Shown in pieces: positions 12,808-25,368 of a stretch of 43,051 nucleotides of DNA (its first letter is position 1; each line of letters opens with the position of its first letter). Below the pieces are notes generated by a model, which saw nothing but the letters and a program-made list of their open reading frames with translations, did not search any database and had not been told where the DNA came from. This DNA comes from Conidiobolus incongruus B7586 (taxonomy: Eukaryota > Entomophthoromycota > Entomophthoromycetes > Entomophthorales > Conidiobolaceae): positions 1 to 43,051 of the forward strand of contig JNEM01013901.1 of the NCBI GenBank assembly GCA_000697335.1, written 5' to 3'. The translations under genes were made by a program, and so were the position numbers.

Positions 12808-15800
12808 ATGGCTGCTCCTCCTCCTAATCCCAACCAATATCCTTATCATAACGGAACACCGTTATCACCTCCTCAACAAAATCAACATCCTCATCACCCT
12901 AATCATCCTCAACCTGGCCCTTTTAGACCTAATATCACTTCCCCTAATGCTAGACCACATCCTCCTCCCCAGCAATATCCTCCTCCTCCAAGACCATATC
13001 CTGGCCAACCAATAAGTCCTCAGAATCAACCACCATATCCAGGTCGCCCTCATCCTCAACATCCCGCTACTCAATCACCTCAGCACCATCCTTATCCTCC
13101 TAATCCTAACGTAAGACCCATGGGACCTGGGCCAAGACCATTCGCTCGCCCTCCTCTTCCTCCTCAAAATCAACAAAATCAATTCCCTCCTCAAGCACCA
13201 GGTGCTGAACTTCATGTACCTGCTGATACTCTTTCTCCAGTTGGTTCTTCCGGTCCTGCTACTTCCAATGTTGGAACTCCAGGAGCTACTCATTCTGCTT
13301 CCACAAGACGTAGATTATATCCAGAACAAATGGCCAATGCGTACATCAACAATCAACCATCAGAGCCCATCACTGCTAATCATTACAACCCAGCAAATCC
13401 CATGGAACCTCAGGTATTCGTTCCTGGAGCTCCTGTTCCCACTATGCCCAATACTACACAATATCCTGGTCAACAGCCTCAAATTAATAATTTTGGTCAA
13501 ACTCAACCTGATATCAATTCTTTGACTGGACAAATGGCCAATGTCCAATTAAACCAAGTAGCAATGGTATATAATATAAATAACTTCTCTTGTATTGTTC
13601 AATGTAAATACTAAATTTTTTTTTCAAAATTTAGACCCCTACTGTTCCATTATTAAATGTTAAGCCAAGCATGAATGATCTCAAAGTCCCACCCCCTCAA
13701 ATTAAGCTTCCCCCTGGTGTAAATAATATCAATAATACAAATTTTAATTTAATTCTTATATTAGATTACTAGGTTGCCTTAACTCAATCCGAATTTTTGA
13801 CCTGTGATCCCGCTCAAAAGAGATCTACAGTTAATGCATTCCCAGCTACTCCCGCTTTAGTTAAAAAGGCCAAGATTCCTTTGGGTTTAGTTATTGTTCC
13901 CCACAAGACTTTGGAAGAACATGAGGTATTTTGGTTTAACTTATATTTTAAAAATGAATATATGATTTTTACCAATTTTTATTTAGCACATTCCCGTCGT
14001 TACCGAAATTGTTAGATGCCGTGCCTGTAGAACTTATATTAATCCTTTCATCACTTTTATTCAACATACTAAATGGCGTTGTAATGTTTGTCACGTTCAA
14101 AATGATGGTATTACTTAAATTTTTATGTTTAGTCTCTTTGATTGAAAAAAATCATATTTTTAGTTCCCCAATCTTTTGATTATGATTTAATCTCTCGTCA
14201 ACCAATTGATAGATTACAAAGACCTGAATTAAATTACTCTATTGTCGACTATCTTGCTCCAACTGAATATATGGTAAATAATGATGTATGGATCATCTAA
14301 TTAAGGCTAAGTTTTCTATTTAATTATAGGTCCGTCCTCCTCAACCTCCTATTTATGTTTTTGTAATTGATGTATCTTTTGCCTCTAATCAAAATGGTGA
14401 CACATATTTTAAAATACTTGATATTATATAAACTAATTTTTACCTAAGGCATGCTTGGTATCACTGCCAAAACAATTTTGGAAAGCTTGGATCGCATTCC
14501 CAATCAAGATAACCGTGTTAAAGTTGCTTTCATTACCTTTGATTCATCCGTCCATTTCTATAAATTATCAGTAAGTAATCATGCTATCATTTTGGCGTAA
14601 TTATTAAATCTGCTTAGGGCGAAGCATCTGAACCTCAAATGTTGGTTTGCCCAGATTTGGAAGAAGTCTATCTTCCTCAACCGGATGATTTATTAGTCAA
14701 CTTGGTTGAAGCTCGTCCATGTATTGAAGCTTTCCTTAGCCGCTTGGGTTTAATGTTCAGCCAAACTCATAACGTTTCAAGTGCTTTGGGACCTGCTCTC
14801 CACTCCGCCCATAAGTTGCTTGTAATATTATTCATTATTTTTAATCAATTATATCTAATCATACTTTCAGGCACCTTTTGGTGGTAAAATTGCTGTTTTC
14901 CAATCCACTCTTCCCACTCTTCAAAGTGGTGACTTGACTACTCGTGAAGATGCCAAATTACTTGGAACTCCCAAGGTAAATTTCAGTAATATAACTTCTA
15001 CTAGACCTTGTTAATGAGTTTTTAACTTAGGAATCTTCCTTATTACTTCCTGCTAATAACTTCTATAAGAATTTTGCTTTGGATTGCTCTAAAGTTCAAA
15101 TTTGTGTTGATATGTTCTTATTTGGAAATCAATACCTCGATGTTGCTACTCTTTGTAAGTATATTAATTTAAACACAATTAAATTTTATTTAACACTATT
15201 TTTATAGCTTCTGCCGCCAAATTCACTGGAGGTCAATTATACTATTATTCTGGATTTAATCAAAATCGTTCAGAAGATGTTAATAAGTATAGTTATGAAC
15301 TAGGACAATTCCTAAGCAACCCCATTGGATTAGAAGCTGTATTAAGAGTTAGATGCACTCGAGGAATCCGTGCTAATACATACTATGGCAATTTCTTCCT
15401 CAGATCTACTGATCTTATTGCTCTTCCCAATGTCACTCCCAACCACGCTTACACTGTAGAATTGGCTCTTGATGAAAAGATAGAAACCTCTACTGTATAC
15501 TTCCAAACTGCTCTCTTGCATACTTCATGCTACGGTGAAAGAAGAATTCGCGTTATGACAATGGCTCTTCCTGTTACTAACAGTATTTCCGAACTTTACC
15601 AATCTGTTGATCAACAAGCCCTAGCCACATTTATTGCTAAGAAGGCTGTCGATCGTGCTGTTAATTCCAAGTTAGATGATGCCAGAGAAGCCATTCTCTA
15701 TAAGTGTGCTGAATTATTATACACTTTTAAGACTGAATTGACCACTGCTAACTCTGGTGCCACTACCACACTTCCTATCTATGCCAATATTGCTCTCTAT

Positions 15801-16456
15801 CCATTATTTTCTTTGGCTATGCTTAAACATGTTGCTTTGAGAGGAGGATCATCTATTGGTACTGATGCTAGAACTGCTGCTATTAACCTGATCAATATCC
15901 TCCCTACCGAGCAACTTATTACATATTTATTGCCCAAGTTTTATAGTTTACATGATCTCGCCCCTGAAGTAATTTTAATTCCTTTTAAATATTTATCATT
16001 TACTAATATTTCATCTAGTTTGGAGTTGCTGACTCAAATGGTCAAGTTCTCCTTCCTCCTGCTCTTCCCCTACGAGGCGAATTCATTCAAAACAATGGTA
16101 TCTACATGCTTTACAATGGTCAAGCCATACTATTATATGTTGCCCACGCTGCTGATCCCGATCTATTGATGAATCTCTTCGCTGTTGCCTCCTATGGCGC
16201 TCTTTTCGGTGGTAAGGTCACATTACCCCAATTAGACAATCCCTTCTCCAAGCAAGTCCATGGTATCATCAACCAACTTAGGAAGCAAGATCGCAACACT
16301 TTCTACCCCGAGTGCTACGTTGTCAAAGAAGATGGCGACCCTACTCTCAAACTTATGCTCAACACCTGGTTGGTTGAAGATCGCTCCAACAATGTCCAAG
16401 ACTATAATGCTTTCACTTTACAACTCAGGGAAAAGGTCAACTCTGAAAAATTTTAA
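12808..16456 (+). CDS. SEC24: SEC24, COPII vesicle coat cargo-binding subunit
   Basis: Sec24 pairs with Sec23 in the inner COPII coat at ER exit sites and binds ER-export signals of cargo. I infer twelve exons: 12808-13566, 13635-13718, 13773-13925, 13987-14107, 14164-14273, 14330-14396, 14449-14570, 14618-14821, 14871-14975, 15031-15154, 15208-15968 and 16019-16456. All junctions are GT...AG, all phases agree, and introns are 47-68 bp. The product is about 1015 aa, normal for the family. It has a Pro/Gln-rich disordered N-terminus (about 1-250), a zinc finger (CRAC...CNVC, about 343-370), the Sec23/24 trunk (from about 405, IYVFVIDVS), beta-sandwich (about 645-735), helical domain (745-850) and a gelsolin-like C-terminus. 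The start is the first in-frame ATG before the proline-rich stretch. It stands alone between long spacers. The Sec24 paralogue type (Sfb2/Sfb3) is not resolved, but the overall fit is to canonical Sec24. Confidence 0.95.
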
Positions 16457-18322
16457 ATAATTTCACAACGTATGGATATCATCATAAAATTTAAATATTA
16501 ACCTAAATCTTTTGAAACAAAATTACAATAAAATTTTATAGTGATTAGTCACTTTATTGTATAATATATTTAGATCCTGTATGTTGATTTGATTTACTAA
16601 AACAACACTACATCAAAGTCACACATGAAATTACAAATTTTTTATTATATTGTATTAACATTTAAGTTAATTATTGTATCAAATATTCTAAATAATATTA
16701 AATTGACTTCTATCAATTTATATCTGTATAGCTTAATTCTAATTATTTCTAGAGTTTATTTGAGTATATATTACTTGATAATCTAAATAACTTTGATTTT
16801 AAGCCACTATTCAATTTTATTATTGAGTTTGAATATCTGTCTAATCGAATTCATGTATTTTCACAATGTATTTATTTTATTAATCCCTTGCAAAACTGAT
16901 ATAATTTATCGGGATTGTTAAAAAGTGTGTCTACAATCTATTATAAGTATATTTATATTTATTTCAATTTCACACTAATTTAGCCTTATTTTTATTTGAA
17001 ATTGAAAATATCTCTAGAATTATATGATATCAAATAATACTTGCATTTTATTCATGAGAATCAAAAATTGAGATATGGCAATTTTGTGTGCATTTCACAT
17101 CGATTATTGATTTTGGATAATATGCAATAAAGTAGATAAAATATATAGTTTCAAAATATAACTACCATTGAACCAGATCAATTTATAAGAAATTACATCA
17201 AATTAATTCAACAAGAGTTATATTAAAATACTAAATTAGTGACTTTTCAACCAATTGATAATTTAACCTGATAAATTAATTAAAAATATAATAATATATT
17301 GTGTATTAGTAATTTCTTCTTGATTATAGCAAACATAAATTCTTAAAAATAGATATTACAAACTTATTAAAAAGTGAATTAATTGATATATAATATAAAA
17401 AAGTCAATTATCTCGGATTTAAATTCTCTGTTTGATAAGGTTAAATATTTTAATTTGTATATTTTATAATCAAGGATTACAAATAGTTTGTTAATTTCAA
17501 TAAAATTAACTGGACACTCAATATACTTATAGCAATTATACATTTTCAAAGAATCTTTAGCATATAATGTATATTTTACTAGGTAAATAATAGAATATTT
17601 ACTATTAGGCTAATAATTAAATTTGTTAGATGTTAAAATTGAATTTGATCGAACTCAAAACTCTTTAACTCAAAGATTATAGTTGAAAATATTAATTTTA
17701 CAGTATAATTTGTATTAATTGAATTCAAAGTAAGTAACTATACATCTGGAGTTATTATATATAACATTTTATCACTAATTATCATTGGATATTAAATTAT
17801 ATATACATTTTAGTAATAATTTAACAATATAAATAATGAATTGAAATTTCAAAGCTAATTTTTAATTCTGTTTAAGAAAATATTAATATGAAAATGTTTT
17901 TGGTAAATATATGATTTTACCAAGTTAAACGCATAATAAAAACGAATATCGATTATCATTCAAAATATTAAATATCTTATTTAAGTCAATTAATTTGGAA
18001 CAACATAATTTCCAACTCAATTTAACGTTATCAAGATTTAATGAATACAGTTGGGGAAAATGTAACTTGTGAATTGATAAAAAACGTCCCCAAAATATTT
18101 AACTTATCAAGTAGTACATCCTTTGATTTATCATGTCATGTAACATTGTAAACTATTGCTAGTGTATAATTGATTAGCTCTGATTACATTGAGGATTTGT
18201 CTATGTAATAAGATCGTGTTGGAGTCCTTTATAAAAATTCTATGTTAGTTAATCTATATGATATCATTTAAGTAATATGAAAATTGTAAAAAATATATCG
18301 GATATTTGTTCGCTTTAAGATT

Positions 18323-18370
18323 AGATTGAAATTGAATACATGCTATTGGTAAGCATATTTAATTCAATCT
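18323..18370. repeat. Imperfect inverted repeat
   Basis: AGATTGAAATTGAATACATGCT at 18323-18344 (arm split by a 7-nt spacer) is mirrored by AGCATATTTAATTCAATCT at 18352-18370. Reverse-complemented, the right arm reads AGATTGAATTAAATATGCT, matching most of the left arm with a small length difference. It lies in non-coding DNA about 850 bp upstream of the CNNM-type gene. Function unknown. Confidence 0.5.
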
Positions 18371-18951
18371 GATATTGTTACTATCGAATACTTCCTATAA
18401 TATCCGATTCAAAACGGTCTACCCCGATCTGATATTCAACTTGGTTAAATGAAAGGATTATGTGATATATAAATACACTTACTTTGATATTATTTTAACT
18501 AATAAGATTATTAATTCTTAACGAATTAAGCGAATTTTGAATAAGCCGATTATGAAATATTGACTAATTGAATAAGATTATATAATTATACCGATAAGGT
18601 ACCATAGACTTGCAAGGAATCACAATTAACCAATAAACTTTTTAATGATTTCACATTTTATCTATTAACAGTTAATAATTAGTATTTAAAAATGATTGAG
18701 ACTGAACGTAAAAACGTATTCCCATACATAAAATAAATGCTGATAAATTTAACAAATAAAGGAAATCATTCGATAAAAAATATATTAAAAGTATCTTATA
18801 AAATCCATGAATTAGTTAATTGACTATTTTAACTCAAAAACCAATTTTAATAATTTCCCCACTTATTTGAAATTTTCAAGCTTTTGAAAATTTAATTAAT
18901 CATCAAGTTCACGTAATACCAATTGTACCAATTGAACAAGGAATAAAACTT

Positions 18952-18978
18952 AGTACCTGATTTAATCAGGTATGTACT
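18952..18978. repeat. Near-palindrome upstream of the CNNM-type gene
   Basis: AGTACCTGATT (18952-18962) and AATCAGGTATGTACT (18964-18978) form an almost perfect palindrome around a single T, with one two-base interruption. It is about 240 bp upstream of the start codon at 19219. Palindromes of this kind are often bound by dimeric regulators, but no known site is recognised, so the regulatory role is a guess. Confidence 0.4.
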
Positions 18979-19218
18979 ATTAATTGAGAGTATATAAATA
19001 CAAATAGTATTACAGTTAATTGAACGTTTGAAATTGATCGGTAATTTTTTATTTGATTTGGGTCATACATTCATAGTGTGTAGTGATAATTAATTAAGTG
19101 ATTCTAAAACCATAGTATCACGTAATTGATCTTTTTCTCTTTTTCAGTGTTTATCCGTTGTATTATTAAAATTTACTTTGACTACCTTTTCTTTACTTAT
19201 TAAATTATATAATAAATT

Positions 19219-21227
19219 ATGCTAACATATCGATCTAAACCTACTCAGAGAAGTATTGCAATAGTAGCTAATGTGATCATCTTTGGATTCAGATTTATTC
19301 AATCTTCTCCACTCTCATTTGCTTTAAACTCTTCCAACAAAAAGGGAAAGAAGAACAGTGGTGAAGACGAAGTAGACTTCAGCGACCCTTGGAACTTTTG
19401 GCCTAGAATTTTATTATTATTTATTTTGTTATGTATTGCAGCAGTTTTAGCAGGTAATATGTATATAAGTTTTAGTTATTGGTGATATTTATTTTATGAT
19501 ATAGGGTTGACTATTGGTCTGATGAGTTTAGACGAGACCAATTTAGAAATTTTGAAAAAGTCAGGGTCTCCCGAAGAACGCAAGTACGCTGCCAAAATTG
19601 AGCCCTTGCGCAAGCAGGGCCATTTTGTTCTATGTACACTCCTTTTAAGTAATGTAGTCGTCAACGAAGCTTTACCGGTTTTGATGGATCCTGTTATTGG
19701 AGGTGGTTGGCAAGCTGTTTTGGGAAGTTCTGCTCTATTAGTAGTATTCGCTGAGTAAGTAAACAAATGGATTATATTCTAAATTATAAAATTGAAGCTT
19801 GCATTAATATAGAATTATTCCACAAGCTATTTTTACTAAACACAGCTTGATGATCGGTGCGAAATTGGCTTGGTAATTATATTCACTAATGGATTTATTC
19901 AGTTGGATCAATAATTAATTTTAGGTTGGTGCGATCTTTAATGTTTCTGATGTATCCCCTAGCATATCCAATTGCCTATCTTTTGGATCGTATGCTCGGT
20001 GAATCTCACAGGACAGTGTATTGTAGAGCTGAGCTCAAAGAACTTGTTAGTATGCACGACAAGGAATTGATTCCAGAAGAAGTTCGCATTATTCAATCTG
20101 TATTGGATCTTAGGGAAAAGAGTGCAGTAGTCAGTATGACTCATCTTAAGGATGCATTTATGTTAGATTGGGAAGATGTGATCGATCGTGATACAATCGA
20201 AAGAATATTATCTAAAGGCCACAGTCGAGTCCCAGTATACTATAAGGAGAGATATAATATCATTGGGATGGTTTTAGTCAAAAGATTAGTCGCTGTGAAA
20301 CGAGGAACACCAGTCCGGAAAATCCCCCTGAGTCCACTATTGGCTTTCTCCTCCACCACTCCCTTATTTGAAATTATGAATATCTTCCAACAGGGTAAAA
20401 GTCACATGGCCACAGTTTATGAAAAAACAACAGGAACAGAAAAAGCGATTGGTATTATCACACTTGAAGATGTTTTAGAAGAATTAATTGGTGGTGAAAT
20501 TGTCGATGAAACTGATGAATATTTCAGTAACGATGGTAAGGTCAAAGTTGTGAGACAACTCAAGCGCAATAGCTTTATTCAATCATCAGCAAGTCCCAGA
20601 TTACATCTTCTCAATGAGAATCCCAATATAATTTGTAAACCAGTTTCTCCAAATCCAAATCTAACTACAAATATCCCTGGACAGTCACACATCCCACAGA
20701 TTATTAAAACTGATTCATCTCAATCTCCACAAGATGGAGATTTAGTCTTAGTAACTGCAATCCCAGGAAAATCGTTTATGGGACGAGTTATTGACCCTTA
20801 CGAAGATTTGGATTACATTCGACAGCCAAATGCTGGAAACTATGGTAGTTTGGCACACACTAAAGGTCCCCTTCTAGTTGTTCCATCTGTCAATCCGCCT
20901 TGCGCAGATCCTTCCGTCCATCTATTGGACTACAACAGACATCCAGAACCTCAATACCACTGTAGCCTCATTCATCCCCACAACCATACAATAAGACCTA
21001 AAAGCAAACATTCGCATAAGTCTCCAAAGAAAAAACGGTCTCAAATATTACCAATACTGAGTAATGAAGACAATTCGGAAAATGATCTTACATCCGGTGT
21101 AAACACCCCTAGAACGGAGTGCGAAACTAGCCCTCAGCCGAAAATACCCCCTTTCCCACAACCTGCCAAAGAATTTAAACCCATTATTAACGAAAATACC
21201 AAATTACTTACGAATCAGAGTAATTAA
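19219..21227 (+). CDS. MAM3: CNNM/Mam3-type DUF21-CBS membrane protein
   Basis: Homologue of yeast Mam3 and animal CNNM proteins, which sit in the vacuolar or plasma membrane and affect Mg/Mn homeostasis. Exons inferred: 19219-19453, 19505-19754, 19813-19872 and 19925-21227, all GT...AG and in phase, giving about 615 aa. A first hydrophobic segment (about 12-30) and a second at about 60-77 lead into the DUF21 core; the family signature GLTIGLMSLDETNLEIL spans the first junction, and I would place DUF21 at about 60-195. A linked CBS pair follows (about 235-375), with second-repeat sequence GIITLEDVLEELIGGEIVDE. The C-terminal 240 residues are low-complexity, rich in Pro, Ser, His and Asn with a basic KSPKKKRS patch, and are probably disordered. 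Substrate is inferred from the family only. There is no operon or close neighbour. Confidence 0.93.
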
Positions 21228-22044
21228 TCTATTTATCTGTAAAAAATTATTATCATACATAATATAAATTAGTTTATTATCATTATATCACATATAAAAA
21301 TTTCATTTTCTAGGATTATAAAATATTAAAACTTTTAAAAATATTTATTTTGTTACAATTTCAGCTGTAGATCAATTTTTATCAAAACATTTTTACTAAA
21401 TTAATTATGTCAGTAATCAAAAAGATCATTAAAATATCATCTTATGAATAAAATATGTGATAATTCTAAACTTAGCATTTAAGACAAAAATATTCATTAT
21501 TGAACTTTTTGTAAGCATGATATAAAATTTATAATTGATATCAGTATATGGTACAATTCAATATATAATGAGGGTAGCTATTGCCTTGAGAATTATAATA
21601 AAATCTTGTTTTTATCTGTAATTGGTAACTTACCTATTTTCTTGAAATTTTTGAAACAAATGATTAATTTGCTAAGTACCTACTACCCAAATAAAGTATC
21701 TATCATCAAATTGTATTACAATTTTTGAATGATATCCAAATTTACCAAGTTTGGTAATATATCAAATTTTAATTAAATAGATAATTTAATATAAACGTGG
21801 TTCAAACAATGACTAAAATTTAAATAAAAAGAAAGGATAATTTAATAATGGTAAAATAATGTTGATGATATTCGTAATAAAAATAATTCACATATTAATG
21901 ATAAAATGATTAACAATGAAGTAAAAAGTTTTATTTTTGAAAATTTTTCTATAATTGAAATAAACAATTTTGGTGGAAAGCTTTGATGAAAAGAAATTTT
22001 GAAATATTAATTAAATTTACAAGGCTTGCACTATGGTAACAGTA
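21228..22044. other. Convergent intergenic region, nothing recognised
   Basis: 817 bp of AT-rich DNA between the ends of two convergent genes. It presumably contains both 3' ends. No frame, repeat or RNA signature could be supported. Confidence 0.6.
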
Positions 22045-22872
22045 TTAAAGATGTTGAATGTCGTCTAAAATGCTGCCCCAGCTGGTAGACTTATATTGGA
22101 AGAAAAACTTTGGCGAGGGGGGAGGGCTGTTGAAGTTGGTCGATTTGGGCGAGGATGCGATGGGGGCGAAGGGTTTAGCGAGAGGGGAAATAGCGGTCAA
22201 GAGCGATTGGGGTGGGTTGGGATCGGTTGAAAGGGTGTGGCTGTGCACATTGCGGCACTTGTCGCCAAATCTGCAACGATTTTCGAGGAAGAAGGTGCAG
22301 TGTGTCTCATCTACAAATGGAGTTGCCTTGCGCCAGAAATCGGGTGAGAAGGTCGAGATACTGGGAGAGTGAGATGTTTGAGAGGCGTTGAAGTTATCTT
22401 CGTCGCCTGATTCGGAGAATGCAAGATTGGACTGGAATATCTCATTTAAAATATCCTCTTCGTGCTCCAACCAAAGGTCGAGCTCACTTGTTCTGGAGTG
22501 ACGGTTGGATGAAGAGGTTGAGGTCATGGAAAGATCCGATAAATCCTCATTGGAACTAATGGTACTTTGGCTATCAGAATGATCGTCAGTATTGGATTCG
22601 TGCAAGTATCTGCATTCTGAGCCGAAACGGCAAATGCCCTTGAGATAGAATTTACATGGAACAGTTTTTAAATTGGATTTTTGAGACAAGGAACCAGAAA
22701 GGGACTGAGCCAACAAATTGCGAAGAGCATTTTGCTGAGCAATGGCATTGTGAACGGCTGTGTCCAAGTGGACAAACTGGCATTTTGCACCGAATCGGCA
22801 ACCTTCTGGTGTTAAAAAATAGTTGCAAATAGTAGAGGTGGAGTTGTTAGTTTTAGTGGTAGTTGAAGCCAT
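22045..22872 (-). CDS. Three-CCCH zinc-finger protein
   Basis: Intronless, 275 aa, starting at the ATG at 22870-22872. Three CCCH fingers are visible: C16-X8-C25-X5-C31-X3-H35, then C73-X7-C81-X5-C87-X3-H91, and a third near 190-210 with C-X7-C-X5-C-X3-H. All share the C-R-F-G core common in makorin, Lee1 and related RNA-binding fingers. Between fingers 2 and 3 is an acidic, serine-rich linker (about 95-185), and the C-terminus is Pro/Ser/Phe-rich. No RING finger is present, so it is not a full makorin. A role in mRNA binding or turnover is inferred from the fold only. The third of the gene nearest 22045 is markedly less AT-rich than the rest, with C-ending codons on the coding strand. It faces the CNNM-type gene tail to tail. 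Confidence 0.88.
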   Translation of the reverse strand: MASTTTKTNNSTSTICNYFLTPEGCRFGAKCQFVHLDTAVHNAIAQQNALRNLLAQSLSGSLSQKSNLKTVPCKFYLKGICRFGSECRYLHESNTDDHSDSQSTISSNEDLSDLSMTSTSSSNRHSRTSELDLWLEHEEDILNEIFQSNLAFSESGDEDNFNASQTSHSPSISTFSPDFWRKATPFVDETHCTFFLENRCRFGDKCRNVHSHTLSTDPNPPQSLLTAISPLAKPFAPIASSPKSTNFNSPPPSPKFFFQYKSTSWGSILDDIQHL

Positions 22873-25368
22873 GATGATAAATAAGATTAGTAAAAAGAAA
22901 ACACTTGAATTTTAAAAAAGATCTATGTATCTATATCTATAATATAATCTATATAATTGTGATAAAAGAGAGGAAAGGGTGTTTATATATGAGGGAATGG
23001 GCTTAACATGTGATAGGGTTGAGCAGATTGAGCTAAACTGGATCTAAAGTTCAGAACGAGTCTATAGGACTAAATTGAAATTTCAAAGTTCAACTGAATA
23101 ATCACACAATCTGAGAGAAAGAGTTTACTAAATTAAGTAATCAAATCAGTTTCAAACTTGGTCCATTCTAAATTCAGTCCAAACTCATGCAACCTTCACT
23201 TGTCAATTAAACTGAATGTCTACACTCTGAAAAGGTGGGGATCGAACTTAGTGTTGATTCTAATTGTTCTCTAATCTTCCATTGCCTATTATGGTAACCC
23301 ACCCCATCTTTCTTTCAATTAGCTTATCCTAATTAACCCAAATACTCGTTTACATTCAGTATTTCTAACTCTTATTAAATGATATCACAATTCACATTTC
23401 CAATAGTTGTCATATATCATAAATCACATTAAATACAGTTAAATTCTATGTTAAACGGTTTTTATTTTATCACACATTAATTTTATATTATAATAGTTAA
23501 ATTTATATAATACTATATAATCTATATTTGTGTGTTAAAGTTTGATTGTGAAAATAATCTATTATAACAATCATATTTGCTATATTCCAATCATTACTTG
23601 ATTTAATCATCACAAAGCACCTTATGAATATACAATATCCATTTCAATTGTTTACGATTTACCTATTATTTTGTTTAATACGAGAGAATTATTAAGTGTA
23701 AATTTCAATATTACCACATGATTTAATCAATATTGACGATCTTTCATATTTTCGAGATGAACTGATCGTTCATTAGATTGATGTCAATTTAGAACCGCAT
23801 GGAAGTTTAACTCAATTGGATCTATTGTTAGAATTATGAGTAAACTTTGTTTAGATATTCCAAGTAGCCTAATAATATTATTGAAAATTTGTTGATTATA
23901 TCAATTAAAATTATAAAATAATTTTTAAGAGATTTTAACTTGAAATTTTTAAATTTTATTTGTGGAATAATAACAATATTTATAGTAATATTGAGTGATA
24001 TATCTTTCATTTTATAACCTTTATTCTTTGATTATTTCATTGATATATTATTGAATGATAGTTGAGATTCAAATTGATTACTTAGTGAAATATATTTAAT
24101 TTTTAGAGAGGGTTTTAAAATTTCAAAGTCATTCTAGGACATTATAAGATTGAATATTAATCAAATTCAAATATATTATATTCAATTAATTGATAGTATT
24201 ATATCCTGCAGTTATTATATTTTTCAATATTTATAAAATGAGCTTTTAAAATGATGAAGAATAAAAATTATAACTGTGGATATAACTGTTCATTACAAAA
24301 TAAGTTTATGACAATATTAATTGACTTAAATAGAATTAGCATGTGAAATAGTTTGGGAATTATGATATCTTTATAAGCATTATTAACAGTATTCAACGCA
24401 ATTTTTAATTATTTAATCAGATTTTCTATAACATAATCAAAAGTCTTAATCAAATTACAGAGAGCATATATAATACAGTTGATTAAGTCAAATATTAGTA
24501 TTTTATATTAATATAATATTAAATAATGTTCCAATTGTTTGGGTAACTTCCATATTATTAATGTATAAGTAATAAACTAAAAGTCAGCATTAATCAGAAT
24601 CAATTATAACTTAATATATAATGCTCAATTTGAAGGACATTCATTTTGTTGATTGATTATTTAAATATATCATGAAAAAACAAAGTTATTTATGAACAAC
24701 TATTAATTTAATTTTCCTAATTACTGTTTTGAATTAAATTATTTTTTGTAATTATCTTTATATGGTATAATAAAATAAATTTAATGTGAGTATTTAGACA
24801 GGAAATTTGTATTTTTTAGATTGTTAAGTTCTTTCTTAAGTATCTATTCATCTTGAATTCTTGATTGGATATAAATGCCCAAATTAAAATTTTTAAGGGT
24901 TCATTCATTCATTATTTCAATAGACTTAGTTGATTAGTATTTTCATCAAGTAGCTAAAATATCTATTTCAAATGATTCAGTTATTAAACTGTTGCATAAT
25001 GGGAGATTTCGACGTTGTTTCAGATCCTAAATATTATGTAGATATTTGATAATGAAAATTTTGATGATGTGTTAATTTGGTAAATATTATGAGAATAGTT
25101 CAATAATTCCATATTAATTTCATGATTAATTTAACTATCGATGATTCAATAATTTCATAATCAAAAAAATTCTCCACAATTTGTAAATTAGGAATTATGA
25201 TTGGTTAATTTGGGAAATGGCGTTTAACACAAAAGTGAAAAATTTAAAATAAACTTGAAAGGTTTAATGTGTATTAAGGTTGAACTCTAATTCAATTGTT
25301 TAAAGCAGCTCTATTATAACATAAAATAGCATTTATTATTAAGTTGAATCAACCTTTTTATTATTGTA
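22873..25368. other. 2.5-kb divergent intergenic region
   Basis: Between the starts of the CCCH gene (minus) and the HeH/MSC gene (plus), so it must hold both promoters. The part nearest the CCCH gene (about 22960-23350) is less AT-rich, has a TTTATATA run near 22981-22988, and looks like a promoter or leader rather than coding DNA. The remainder is AT-rich without any frame or RNA gene that I can support. Confidence 0.55.

Larger units (their letters stand above)
16457..19218. other. 2.8-kb intergenic region between SEC24 and the CNNM-type gene
   Basis: AT-rich with no supportable frame. It holds two inverted repeats listed separately (18323-18370 and 18952-18978). Just upstream of the next gene, 19128-19146 is a pyrimidine-rich tract ending in CAG, which could be a core promoter element or the 3' end of a leader intron. 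A GTATGT that could serve as the matching donor lies inside the 18952-18978 repeat, giving a putative 5'UTR intron of about 175 bp, unusually long for this window. Confidence 0.5.

Noticed and set aside
12865-13548. Open frames on both strands overlapping the proline-rich SEC24 exon (minus 12865-13074, 13075-13293, 13360-13548; plus 13202-13525)
   Set aside because: They are shadows of a repetitive CCT/CAA-rich exon, have biased composition (Arg/Trp/Leu or Leu/Ile runs) and no family resemblance.
22058-22372. 104-codon plus-strand frame opposite the CCCH gene
   Set aside because: It is antisense to clearly coding sequence with a third CCCH finger; its openness follows from the GC-rich codons of the real gene.
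23225-23300. tRNA-like GGGGATCGAAC on the plus strand (T-arm-like when reversed)
   Set aside because: The sequence around the loop does not form a 5-bp T stem, and no acceptor or anticodon arm can be paired.
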